A DNA stretch of 64,000 bases. Source: Paenibacillus xylanilyticus (GTDB lineage Bacteria; Bacillota; Bacilli; Paenibacillales; Paenibacillaceae). The notes under the pieces were generated by a model. It saw only the letters and a program-made list of their open reading frames with translations, was not told where the DNA came from and made no database searches. The stretch covers positions 3,917,001 to 3,981,000 of the forward strand of contig NZ_CP044310.1 in NCBI RefSeq assembly GCF_009664365.1, in the 5' to 3' direction. How positions within the stretch are numbered: position 1 is the stretch's first letter; every line of letters starts with the position of its first letter. Positions 53,056-61,598 of the stretch are shown here, in pieces. The position numbers and the translations under genes were made by a program.

Positions 53056-54105
53056 TTAGCCAAAGTATCGATGTACGAGTGTACGAGCTTCTGCAGTATC
53101 TTTTGTACCATGAACCAAAACACGTCCATCCTGAAAAATAACCAATCGATGCACCCCTGTCTTAAAAGAGATCAGGAACGGATTGACTTCAACTGGTCCT
53201 TCATCAAGCCTTCTCAGACGCTCAGCCGTATCTTGAAGATTCAGCTTCATGGAGCGAGAAGGACGAATCTGTACCGTATCCCTACCGCATAACACATCGG
53301 TTTTCTCCAGATTGGCAGCGGAAAGGTAAGGATAAGAAGCGGTATTTCCGCAGGAAGGGCAATCTGCTTTTTTGGCCCCATCCACATTTATGGATATGTA
53401 CTCATTCCGCCATACATCAAACGACAACAGCTTACGCCGCAGCGCACCTTCATTACCGCTAAGAAGCTTCATCGCTTCTGCTGTCTGGTTCGCCGTTACC
53501 ATCTGCACAGCCTGGGGTATAATCCCCGATGTATCGCAAGTATCTCCACCGAGCGGTACCTCGCCAAGTAAACAGTTCAGACAAGGGGTATCCCCAGGCA
53601 GGAATGTATAGGTGATACCATAACTCCCCACACACCCCCCATAAATCCAGGGAATGCGGTATTTCTGGGACATGTCATTAAGCAGCAGCCTTGTATCAAA
53701 ATTATCCGTGGCATCCATGATGAGATCTGCATTTTGAATGAGATCCTCCAGCTCGTCTGCACGGACATCCATCACCTTGCCTTCAATGACAACCGAGGAG
53801 TTGATATCACGCAGGCGTTTTTGGGCTGCCATCGCTTTTGGCATTCGCTGAGCTGCATCCTGCTCAACATAGAGCTGCTGTCGCTGCAGGTTGCTCCATT
53901 CCACATAGTCCCGGTCCGCAATGGTAATGTGTCCAATACCTGATCTGGCGAGCGTCTCTGCAATGCCGGTTCCCAGTGCACCGGCCCCCACGATAACAAC
54001 CCTGCTGTTGTTTAGTCTTCGCTGACCTTCTTTGCCAAGCGGAGCGTATCGTTCCTGTCTCGAATATCGATCACTTTGCTCCGTTGAATTTGTTTCTTCT
54101 ATCAT
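53056..54105 (-). CDS. thiF: Adenylyltransferase ThiF (MoeB/ThiF family)
   Basis: Activates the ThiS C-terminus by adenylation for thiazole sulfur transfer, 349 residues. The ATP-binding GAGALGTG is at about 41-48, with R-Q-L in [10 protein letters not shown], and ATDNFDTR further on. Zinc cysteines are in CLNCLLG and CPSCG. The last 75 residues extend past the MoeB core ([12 protein letters not shown] onwards). It overlaps thiG by 4 bases (ATGA). Last gene of tenI-thiO-thiS-thiG-thiF. Confidence 0.9.
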   Translation of the reverse strand: MIEETNSTEQSDRYSRQERYAPLGKEGQRRLNNSRVVIVGAGALGTGIAETLARSGIGHITIADRDYVEWSNLQRQQLYVEQDAAQRMPKAMAAQKRLRDINSSVVIEGKVMDVRADELEDLIQNADLIMDATDNFDTRLLLNDMSQKYRIPWIYGGCVGSYGITYTFLPGDTPCLNCLLGEVPLGGDTCDTSGIIPQAVQMVTANQTAEAMKLLSGNEGALRRKLLSFDVWRNEYISINVDGAKKADCPSCGNTASYPYLSAANLEKTDVLCGRDTVQIRPSRSMKLNLQDTAERLRRLDEGPVEVNPFLISFKTGVHRLVIFQDGRVLVHGTKDTAEARTLVHRYFG

Positions 54106-54869
54106 GTATGAACCATTCCTTCCGCCGGACTGCTGGCTGCTGCATAACGCTTAACGGGTATCATACCTGCTTCATAAGCAAGTCTTCCCGCCTCAACTCC
54201 CATTCGCATTGCTTTTGCCATTTTAACCGGGTTTCCCGAACCGGACACCGCCGTATTCAGCAGCACACCATCCGCCCCAAGCTCCATGGCATAAGCAGCA
54301 TCTTTGGGGGACCGCAATCCCGCATCCACAATTACAGGAACTACCGCTTGCTCGATTATGATTTCCAGGTTGTACGGGTTGATAATGCCTCTCCCAGCTC
54401 CGATCGGTGAAGCACCTGGCATGACTGCATGAACCCCAAGCTGCTGCAGCCGTTTGGCTAAAATCACATCATCCGAGATATAAGGCAGTACGATGAAGCC
54501 TTTTCCCAGCAAGATCTCGCAGGCCTTGTACGTTTCGATCGGATCTGGCAGCAGCGTGACTCCATCTCCGATCACTTCTACTTTTATCATATCACAAAGT
54601 CCTGAGGCACGGGCAAGTTCAGCGATTCGGACGGCCTCTTCTGCAGTGGAAGCACCTGCGGTATTAGGAAGTAACGTGAATCGCTTCAAATCGAGTGTAT
54701 CAAGGAAGTGGCGTTTATCCCGATCTTCCAAGTTCAGGCGTCGAACAGCAAAAGTCAGCACTTCGGTTCCTGACGCTTCTACCGCTTGACTCTGTATATC
54801 CAAATCCTCAAATTTGCCCGTACCCAACAACAATCTGGAAAGAAATGAATGATGTCCTATCTTCAGCAT
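54102..54869 (-). CDS. thiG: Thiazole synthase
   Basis: Builds the thiazole ring from dehydroglycine, deoxyxylulose phosphate and ThiS thiocarboxylate; 255 residues, standard length. The Schiff-base Lys is in MIKVEVIGD, with phosphate-binding segments GAGRGIINP and the [17 protein letters not shown] loop. It starts 3 bases after the thiS stop with GGGAGGCGG upstream. Confidence 0.95.
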   Translation of the reverse strand: MLKIGHHSFLSRLLLGTGKFEDLDIQSQAVEASGTEVLTFAVRRLNLEDRDKRHFLDTLDLKRFTLLPNTAGASTAEEAVRIAELARASGLCDMIKVEVIGDGVTLLPDPIETYKACEILLGKGFIVLPYISDDVILAKRLQQLGVHAVMPGASPIGAGRGIINPYNLEIIIEQAVVPVIVDAGLRSPKDAAYAMELGADGVLLNTAVSGSGNPVKMAKAMRMGVEAGRLAYEAGMIPVKRYAAASSPAEGMVHT

Positions 54870-54872
54870 GTT

Positions 54873-55076
54873 TTAACCGCCTCCCACAAAATGTACGATC
54901 TCAATTCGGTCTCCGTCTCTTAAAACAGTCGATGCATGGTGCTCCCTCATCAGAATTTGGCGATTTAACTCAACCACCACAGTTTTCACCTGCAAATTAA
55001 AAGATTGCAGCAGCTGATCCACATGATTCAAATCTTCATCAATGTTCATGCTCTGCCCGTTTACGATGATGTTCAC
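54873..55076 (-). CDS. thiS: Sulfur carrier protein ThiS
   Basis: 67-residue ubiquitin-like sulfur carrier. The C-terminus ends in the required Gly-Gly (VGGG), which ThiF activates. Start is GTG, overlapping the thiO stop by 4 bases. Confidence 0.93.
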   Translation of the reverse strand: MNIIVNGQSMNIDEDLNHVDQLLQSFNLQVKTVVVELNRQILMREHHASTVLRDGDRIEIVHFVGGG

Positions 55077-56305
55077 TGCATAATCTCCTTTCTGCTCAAA
55101 CGCTCCGGACTCAATTCATCAATGCCAAGCTCCTCCGAAGAATGGCCAGCAATCAAATCAGCCATCAGACTGCCGGTTATTGCGCTCAGTAAGATGCCAT
55201 TTCTGTAATGTCCAAATGCGGCATATAGCCCAGGTATGCTTTTATAAGCTCCCAGATAAGGCAAACCGTCAGGAGTCGCTGGTCGAACCCCTGCCCAAGC
55301 ACGGATAAACTGGGCTTGCTGAATTCCAGGGACCCAGCCAGCTGCGGATGTAAGCAGCTTTTGAATACCTTCAACAGTTACATCCCGATCCGAGTGTCCT
55401 GGTAAACTGGTTGCTCCGATCCAAACTTCTCCGTTTGCTTTGGGGACAATGTATACATTATCTGCATAAACCGTCTTGTCAGGTCTGTAATCTGCATCAT
55501 GTTTCGCATATTGAATTGCTGCAATTTCACCTTTCACTGGAAGAGTGGGCAGGTGAAGACCCACCTGCTTCAATATCTCTCCACCTTGTAATCCAGCTGC
55601 GACAACAACCTGCTTACACGTTAATCTTCCAATCGACGTTTCCACAGCCTGGATTCCGCTCGAATCGGCAGATAGACTTACATTCTGTACACCTTCGATT
55701 ACTTTGGCGCCCATTGTTTGAGCTGCGCCCGCATAGGCATGTGCCAAATTGACAGGAAGAAGTTCACTTTCTGAAGCTCTATACAGAGCCCCGAAAGTTT
55801 CCTTGCTTATCCACGGGGCTTCACGTTGAAGATTGGAATGATCCCACCACATTTGCTCTGTAAGCAAATCTGTACTTCTTCTGTTATCGCAATACTTTTT
55901 CATCTCGTCTTCATTTCGAAATGGTGTAATGAATCCATTCTGCTGCAGGCCAATTTCAATGCCGCTTAGTCGTTGAAGCTGTTCTCTTTGCTGATGCAGT
56001 CGTTTTCTACTTTCATATGCTAGCTTTGACATCAGAGTAGTATGAAACGTCTCGCTGTCTGCAGCTAACATGCCCGCTGCGGCAGAAGATGTCTCACCTG
56101 CAATACGTGCACGCTCGATTAAAATCACTTCTTTACCTCGTGAAGCTAGCTCATACGCGATGGCACAACCTATAATGCCGCCTCCCACAACAATCGTTTC
56201 GGCATGAAGCTTGCCACGAAGTTCTCCACGTAATTGGGCCGTAAAAGCTGCTGCATTTCGGTAAAGTCTGCCACTTCGTCTTCGCCCTCTGGCTTCTCCG
56301 CTCAT
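55073..56305 (-). CDS. thiO: Glycine oxidase ThiO
   Basis: FAD enzyme oxidising glycine to dehydroglycine for thiazole synthesis, 410 residues. The Rossmann motif VVGGGIIGCAIAYELASRG is at about 40-58 because the protein has an Arg-rich N-terminal extension of some 35 residues that the family usually lacks. WIGATSLPGH and RPATPDGLPYLG are DAO-family segments. The start at 56305 is supported by GGGGGTGA; a shorter start is not evident. Confidence 0.9.
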   Translation of the reverse strand: MSGEARGRRRSGRLYRNAAAFTAQLRGELRGKLHAETIVVGGGIIGCAIAYELASRGKEVILIERARIAGETSSAAAGMLAADSETFHTTLMSKLAYESRKRLHQQREQLQRLSGIEIGLQQNGFITPFRNEDEMKKYCDNRRSTDLLTEQMWWDHSNLQREAPWISKETFGALYRASESELLPVNLAHAYAGAAQTMGAKVIEGVQNVSLSADSSGIQAVETSIGRLTCKQVVVAAGLQGGEILKQVGLHLPTLPVKGEIAAIQYAKHDADYRPDKTVYADNVYIVPKANGEVWIGATSLPGHSDRDVTVEGIQKLLTSAAGWVPGIQQAQFIRAWAGVRPATPDGLPYLGAYKSIPGLYAAFGHYRNGILLSAITGSLMADLIAGHSSEELGIDELSPERLSRKEIMQ

Positions 56306-56334
56306 TCATTCACCCCCGCGTTCCGTCTTATTTT

Positions 56335-56961
56335 CTACCGTTCAATAGCCTGCCTCAAGGCTGCTGCTGCGCGTTGCGGATTATCACTGGTCCAGATAGA
56401 TGATATTACTGCCGCACCACTTGCTCCGGCTGCACGTACAGCTGCTATGTTTGCCGGTCCAATACCGCCAATGGCAATTACGGGAACGGAAACAGCTGAG
56501 CATATTTCAGACAGTGCAGATAGCCCTCTCGGCTTGCTCCCAGGTTTACTGCTGGAGGAAAATACATGACCATAAAAGAGGTAATCTGCTCCCCGTTCTT
56601 CAGCTACTCTAGCTTCGTGAAGAGAGTGAACAGAAATGCCGAGACGAAGTCGATCGCTTTTGTTCAGGCTGCTGCCTTGGATAGTCGCCAAATTGGACTG
56701 GCCCCAATGAACCCTCTGAAATGCTACATGTTTCTCCAACTCATTCAACTCACATAGACCATTGATCACGATCCTATCAGCTGGAATTCCTGCGTACAGC
56801 AAACTGTACGCCCATTGGATTTTTTGTTCAGTGGTTAAATGTTTCTCCCGGATGTGAATATAGTCAAGCCAGGGCCATAAATTCGTTGCAATCTTTACAA
56901 AACGTTTTTCATCCCCTATGCCCGGCGAAACAGCATGCAGCTCAAACGATAATGAATTCAC
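56335..56961 (-). CDS. tenI: Thiazole tautomerase TenI
   Basis: ThiE-fold protein of 208 residues. The key segments are YIHIREKHL, HWGQSNL, GISVHSLHEA, the GHVF motif and AIGGIGPANI. It has the TenI-like layout and the same place in the operon as tenI of Bacillus subtilis, where the protein is a tautomerase and not thiamine phosphate synthase. Start is GTG after AGGAAACTT. First gene of the operon, behind the TPP riboswitch. Confidence 0.85.
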   Translation of the reverse strand: MNSLSFELHAVSPGIGDEKRFVKIATNLWPWLDYIHIREKHLTTEQKIQWAYSLLYAGIPADRIVINGLCELNELEKHVAFQRVHWGQSNLATIQGSSLNKSDRLRLGISVHSLHEARVAEERGADYLFYGHVFSSSSKPGSKPRGLSALSEICSAVSVPVIAIGGIGPANIAAVRAAGASGAAVISSIWTSDNPQRAAAALRQAIER

Positions 56962-57020
56962 AAGTTTCCTAGAGATATCCGTTTGGTTTCACCTTCCCTG
57001 CCGTCACAATATGTAAGCAC

Positions 57021-57047
57021 AAAAAAGCCACTCCCGTAGGGAGTGGC
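57021..57047 (-). terminator. Regulatory terminator of the TPP riboswitch
   Basis: Perfect 9-bp stem GCCACTCCC / GGGAGTGGC with a 3-base loop followed by six T residues, between riboswitch and tenI. The first arm is complementary to CGTAGGGAAGTGG in the riboswitch 3' end (57208-57220), giving a clear antiterminator. Confidence 0.9.
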
Positions 57048-57204
57048 CGCGATAACATGTCAAGTTAGTTAAATGAGCTTTACATGCCAGTTGTCAGGTA
57101 TACAAGCTATTAAACCATATACGAGACACCTTCATGTTCCACTTCTGAGCATTCACATTCGCTTCAAAATCGAATATTAATTTGCCCATATCATTAACTA
57201 AAAC

Positions 57205-57300
57205 GCGCCACTTCCCTACGCTGGTATAATCCAGATCAGGTGCAAAGGGTCCGGAATCGCATTATTCCATCTCAGCCGCAACGAGCGGCCCCCCTAGTGA
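57205..57300 (-). ncRNA. TPP riboswitch (THI element)
   Basis: Minus-strand leader of the thi operon with the conserved blocks in order: GGCTGAGATGG, GACCCTTTGCACCTGATCTGG, then ATTATACCAGCGTAGGGAAGTGG. The 3' arm of the pyrophosphate/stem region is also the antiterminator strand. Thiamine diphosphate binding is expected to shut the operon off by termination. Confidence 0.95.
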
Positions 57301-57414
57301 TCGTATGAAGTTGTAGCCTATGTTACCATAGACACCTTTTTTTGTCACCGTTGATTTTTCAAACTCTTGTCGATGAATATTTTGATTCTAGAGCACTTCA
57401 TTGCTGCGGAACAA

Positions 57415-58965
57415 TTAGTTTTTCTCAGACCAGGCTTCGACGTCCCATGTTTTGGTGACCCAATCCTGATAAAATTCAGGTTCATGCGAAACGAGCAGTA
57501 CTGTACCTTTAAACTCTTGCAGAGCTCGTTTTAGTTCCGCTTTTGCTGTTACATCCAGGTGGTTTGTTGGTTCATCAAACAGGATCCAATTGCTTTCACG
57601 CATCAGAAGCTTGCACAAGCGCACTTTCGCTTGTTCTCCCCCGCTAAGCGCACTCAGCGGACGAGTGATGTGCTCGTTTTTCAAACCGCAGCGTGCCAAA
57701 TGTCCTCGTACTTCATTCTGTGTCAGATGGGAGAATTCGTTCCACACATCTTCAATCGGTGTAATATTGCCAGCACGGACTTCCTGTTCAAAATAAGCCG
57801 TCTCCAGATAATCCCCCAGAAACGTTTTACCGCTAATCGGAGGTATTTTCCCCAAGATGGTTTTAAGCAGCGTCGACTTACCTACACCATTACATCCAAC
57901 AATGGCTATCTTCTCACCACGTTCGATTGTCATTGTCATTTTAGGCAGCAAAGGGTAGGAATAACCAATCTCAAAATCAATTCCCTCGAATACTGTTTTG
58001 CTGCTGGCACGGGCATCTTTGAATTTAAATGTCGGTTTTGCCGCTTCATCCGGGCGATCGATTCGTTCAATCTTGCCCAGCTGCTTCTCGCGGCTTTTGG
58101 CACGTCCGGATGTGGAGGCTCTTGCCTTGTTACGCTGAATGAAATCTTCCTGTTTCTTAATATATTCCTGCTGTTTCTCATAAGCATCGATATGTTGAGC
58201 TTTTTGCATATCGGCCATTTCGAGAAACTTATTGTAGTTGGCAGCATAACGCGTCAATTTAGCAAATTCCAGATGGTAAATGACGTTAACGACTTCATTC
58301 ATGAACTCCGTATCATGCGAAATCAGGATGAATGCATAAGGATAATCTTTTAAATATCGTGTTAACCATTCGATGTGCTCTACGTCCAGGTAGTTGGTTG
58401 GCTCGTCCAGCAAAAGAGCCGTCGGTTTCTCGAGCAGCAACTTGGCGAGCAATACTTTCGTCCGTTGTCCCCCGCTTAGTGCAGCGACGTCACGATCAAG
58501 CCCAATAGCGGATAATCCGAGGCCATTTGCCATTTCTTCCACTTTTACATCAATCAAATAAAAATCGCCCTGCTCAAGCTGCTCCTGGATTTCACCCATT
58601 TCTTCCAGCAATTTTTCAAGCTGGTCTGGATCTGCATCAGCCATCTGGTCTGTAATGGCCATCATTTCCTTTTCCAGCTCAAGCAGGGGAAGGAAGGCAT
58701 CTTTTAAAACGTCACGGATTGTTTTGCCAGGAGTCAGCTTGGTATGCTGGTCCAAATATCCGTACCGGACCTTTGGTGTCCACTCTACTTTCCCGCTGTC
58801 TTTCAGCAATTTTCCGGTCAAAATGTTCATTAAAGTGGACTTTCCTACACCATTAGCTCCAACCAGGCCTACACGCTCTCCTGCAAGTAAACGAAAAGAT
58901 ACATTTTTAAATAACGTGCGGTCACCAAAATTGTGACTGACGTTTTCCACTGACAATAAACTCAT
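57415..58965 (-). CDS. ABC-F family ATPase (YkpA/YbiT-like)
   Basis: Soluble protein with two ABC domains in one chain, 516 residues, no membrane segment. First Walker A GANGVGKST (36-44), signature LSGGQRTK, Walker B LLLDEPTNYLD and H loop ISHD; second Walker A GCNGVGKST, signature LSGGEQAK, Walker B LFDEPTNHLD and H loop VSHE. The linker (about 225-300) is charged and helical as in translation factors of this family. ABC-F proteins act at the ribosome; a resistance role cannot be excluded. Codirectional with the thi operon but separately transcribed. Confidence 0.92.
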   Translation of the reverse strand: MSLLSVENVSHNFGDRTLFKNVSFRLLAGERVGLVGANGVGKSTLMNILTGKLLKDSGKVEWTPKVRYGYLDQHTKLTPGKTIRDVLKDAFLPLLELEKEMMAITDQMADADPDQLEKLLEEMGEIQEQLEQGDFYLIDVKVEEMANGLGLSAIGLDRDVAALSGGQRTKVLLAKLLLEKPTALLLDEPTNYLDVEHIEWLTRYLKDYPYAFILISHDTEFMNEVVNVIYHLEFAKLTRYAANYNKFLEMADMQKAQHIDAYEKQQEYIKKQEDFIQRNKARASTSGRAKSREKQLGKIERIDRPDEAAKPTFKFKDARASSKTVFEGIDFEIGYSYPLLPKMTMTIERGEKIAIVGCNGVGKSTLLKTILGKIPPISGKTFLGDYLETAYFEQEVRAGNITPIEDVWNEFSHLTQNEVRGHLARCGLKNEHITRPLSALSGGEQAKVRLCKLLMRESNWILFDEPTNHLDVTAKAELKRALQEFKGTVLLVSHEPEFYQDWVTKTWDVEAWSEKN

Positions 58966-59103
58966 GAGATGAGGTTGCTCCTATCTATTTAACATTACTT
59001 TTTATTCGGTATAGTTGATACCGGTCAAGTTCTGAACTGAAACCCTATTTTAGCACAGGACCTGCCTTTTCTGAAAGCAATGTAGTAGGCGCAGCAGCCT
59101 TAC

Positions 59104-60099
59104 TTAGTGAACAACCTTGTTAATGTAGCAATTCCCCTCAAAATACCCCGCCGCCGCGGCCTGCTTCGCATCGGTAAAAACTTCTTCAGCTCGGAAGTTA
59201 TTCTTACAAGTTGCTGGATAATAATACTTTATGCCGGTAGAAGGTTCTAGCCCTCCAATGACTGCAGTTCTTTTAACCAACCTTCCACCACCGATGGCAT
59301 AGGTGTTTACCTTCTGGCTCCCTACAGGCAAGCCCTGAATAAAGGCCATGATCCCCGTATCATTAATCGTATTGTACCAATCCTCCTGGGAAATAAGAGG
59401 CAGGGTAAACGTATAGGATATCCCGTTTCTTCTTGCAAACTCATTATGCCGATTAATGACTTCGGCGAGATTCTCCTGCACGCTCATGACGATGCGAGTT
59501 TGTCTGACCTGCTCAAACGAATCTGAATTTTTAAGCAATGGAATTCCACTAGTCGAAGCAAGTTCTCTTTGAAAACCTTCAATCCATTTACCCTGAACGG
59601 CATCATAGGCATATACATAACCGTCAAGTGTAAAATTAATGCTGCTTCCGTCTGAATCTGAATATGTATAGGGCATTTTAGGACTCCATACCTGGTGGTA
59701 CGAATCATTAGTCTCACCAGTCAACTCCGCTTCCTTTGCTAAGATATAATAACCATCGTAATCCAGTACAACTATGGCCGGTATGTAATCAAACAGTGCT
59801 TGAATCGCCTTTGGATCATCATGTATGCCCATATTCAAGGCCATCGTCTGACTGAATGTCTGAAGTGCCAGTTCCTTATCGGCCTTTACGAATTTGGTGG
59901 AATCATAACCTGCCTCACTGTTTTGCTTCTCATTCTGGTGCATTACGTTTCCCGCGTCCAATACAGCTGTTTGGAGGGCCGATCTATATCTTTGATTAAG
60001 AAGCTGAGCTTCATCCGCATCATGAGTATTCTGAGAAACCAACCAAAAAAAGGGTAGAAATATTAGAACAAACACAATGGACAAATCAGTAATCTTCAT
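59104..60099 (-). CDS. Exported protein of unknown function, Tad-like operon
   Basis: 331-residue protein with one N-terminal membrane segment (about residues 8-24, SIVFVLIFLPFFWLVSQN) and a large extracytoplasmic part. The start at ATG 60099 overlaps the previous gene by 14 bases with GGAGG upstream. No known domain recognised. Visible features are a coiled or helical segment with DADEAQLLNQRYRS, then a beta-rich region with DGYYIL and YTFTLPL. Two Cys flank the C-terminus. Last gene of the operon, so probably a substrate or accessory part of the machine. Confidence 0.6.
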   Translation of the reverse strand: MKITDLSIVFVLIFLPFFWLVSQNTHDADEAQLLNQRYRSALQTAVLDAGNVMHQNEKQNSEAGYDSTKFVKADKELALQTFSQTMALNMGIHDDPKAIQALFDYIPAIVVLDYDGYYILAKEAELTGETNDSYHQVWSPKMPYTYSDSDGSSINFTLDGYVYAYDAVQGKWIEGFQRELASTSGIPLLKNSDSFEQVRQTRIVMSVQENLAEVINRHNEFARRNGISYTFTLPLISQEDWYNTINDTGIMAFIQGLPVGSQKVNTYAIGGGRLVKRTAVIGGLEPSTGIKYYYPATCKNNFRAEEVFTDAKQAAAAGYFEGNCYINKVVH

Positions 60100-60637
60100 T
60101 GAGAACCATGCCTCCATAAGTGGTAAACACTGCTGCCGCAGGAGCCGTACCATTCAGCCACTCGCGAATCAGCATGGCTGATGTCCGATTGGTATTTTTG
60201 AGTGTAACCGTGAAGAAGTCACCCATGGTCAGAGTGTATCTACGAAGCGGATCATCGGCTGCATACGTGCCCGAGACAGGGAACAATTTTTCTAAGATTT
60301 GAGCTGAGTAATATGCATCCTGTACCGTCTCATACGTTCCTGTAAATGTATCTTGATCCATCGGATCCGTGTAGTGAGGAACATATTTTTTGTGCAGATG
60401 CTCCATGGTAATCTCGTAAACATTGCCTGTTCGCGCCAACTGTTCTTCAAATTCGGCATACATCCCAGGAGAGATATAACCTTTCGTTCTGACCGAATCC
60501 ACAAAACGGGTAACCGTCTGATATGTGACCATTCGCGCTATATCGTCTTGTCGATCTGCTGTTTCCGCAGTCGGATATACATATAGCAGAAGTACTGCCA
60601 GCATAACTGCTAGCAGCTTGGATACAGCATTTATCAA
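60086..60637 (-). CDS. Small membrane-anchored protein, Tad-like operon
   Basis: 183 residues from TTG 60637, which overlaps the previous stop by 4 bases (TTGA). The N-terminal segment (about 6-20) is hydrophobic, and the rest is a predicted extracytoplasmic helix-rich then beta-rich domain. It is similar in plan to its neighbours but not in sequence. No known family recognised. Possibly a minor pilin-like component. Confidence 0.6.
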   Translation of the reverse strand: MINAVSKLLAVMLAVLLLYVYPTAETADRQDDIARMVTYQTVTRFVDSVRTKGYISPGMYAEFEEQLARTGNVYEITMEHLHKKYVPHYTDPMDQDTFTGTYETVQDAYYSAQILEKLFPVSGTYAADDPLRRYTLTMGDFFTVTLKNTNRTSAMLIREWLNGTAPAAAVFTTYGGMVLNEDY

Positions 60638-61032
60638 TTGATACTGGCCTCCCTCCAAAATGCAATTCGAAGCAATTCCCCGCTATCATCTCTCATAAAC
60701 TCCGGTTTATAGGAAGCGGACAGGTAAACAGGTATAATCGCACTTCGATTGATAAGCGGGTCTATCGTATACGTTTTCCCGTCAACCTGCACTTCGACCG
60801 CTGTACCCGTCATTTGTCTAACCGTATGTAACACCTCAGCTCCACTGTAACGAATTGGTTTGCTTATTCTTAATGTTGTATTTATTCTTCCTTCCATGTC
60901 TTCATTCGTGTGTACGCTGGAACTCAAAGCACTGGCCAATACGCTAACACTTTGCTGTCCATACAGACAGGCTGTTACAAACAGGACAATGGCGGTACAA
61001 AACAACATGAGTTGCTGTGTATTCTGGGACAA
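60634..61032 (-). CDS. Small membrane-anchored protein, Tad-like operon
   Basis: 132 residues with an N-terminal membrane segment (LMLFCTAIVLFVTACLYG, 8-25) and a short beta-rich outer domain. Third small protein in a row with the same plan. It lies 16 bases after its upstream gene. Family unknown. Confidence 0.6.
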   Translation of the reverse strand: MSQNTQQLMLFCTAIVLFVTACLYGQQSVSVLASALSSSVHTNEDMEGRINTTLRISKPIRYSGAEVLHTVRQMTGTAVEVQVDGKTYTIDPLINRSAIIPVYLSASYKPEFMRDDSGELLRIAFWREASIN

Positions 61033-61048
61033 TGGAAACCAACTCCTG

Positions 61049-61534
61049 TCAGGATTGCTGGAAGATTAGTCCTCTGACCACATTTGATTTGTCTTTTACG
61101 ATTACAGCCTTGAACTTTCCACTTGGGTTAACGTATTGATTGTCCTTTTCACTCATCGTCTGATTAATACTGCCCACTTTGTTATCTGGAGCAATGACTG
61201 AACCGTAATCAGCATTATTAACATCCTGAGAAATGTTCAACTCATTGCCATACCACTGACCACCCTTGTTTTTTCCTGTAATGACCTGGATACCAAATTG
61301 ATCCTTGTCCGCATACTTACGCAGTGCGTTAGTAACCTGGGAGCCACTGATCGTTGTCCCGTCATACACCGTAAATGCTGCCTGAGATAATTCTGTCTGA
61401 ATATCCGCAAAATTGTTTTGCGCTGTTTTGGTCGCCTCCTGAGCAGAAATAAACAGAAGTACCACAATCGTAATAAGGGCAATCGTCAAAAAGATCCCTG
61501 CGGCTACCTTTAAAGCACTTGAAGCATTGTTCAT
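61049..61534 (-). CDS. Pilin-like small membrane protein, Tad-like operon
   Basis: 161 residues. The start MNNASSALKVAAGIFLTIALITIVVLL gives a hydrophobic segment at 8-30, followed by a helix (EATKTAQNNFADIQTELSQ), a layout typical of pilins and pseudopilins, but without a recognisable prepilin-peptidase Gly-Phe/Glu5 signature. The outer part carries YDGTTISG. First of the small genes after the TadBC-like gene. Likely the major subunit or a minor pilin; this is inference. Confidence 0.55.
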   Translation of the reverse strand: MNNASSALKVAAGIFLTIALITIVVLLFISAQEATKTAQNNFADIQTELSQAAFTVYDGTTISGSQVTNALRKYADKDQFGIQVITGKNKGGQWYGNELNISQDVNNADYGSVIAPDNKVGSINQTMSEKDNQYVNPSGKFKAVIVKDKSNVVRGLIFQQS

Positions 61535-61598
61535 GTTAAATCCTCCTATGTTTTGATCAATAAATGTATATCAGCCTGAACGGGTTCAACCTGAACCG

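Noticed and set aside
56335..56961. Calling the ThiE-like gene thiamine phosphate synthase
   Set aside because: Its layout and operon position match TenI, and tenI is a tautomerase in the same context in Bacillus subtilis; thiE remains possible but less likely.
57415..58965. ABC-F protein as an antibiotic resistance determinant
   Set aside because: It looks like the housekeeping YkpA/YbiT group and has no leader attenuator typical of inducible resistance ABC-F genes; without a search this stays undecided, so no resistance claim is made.
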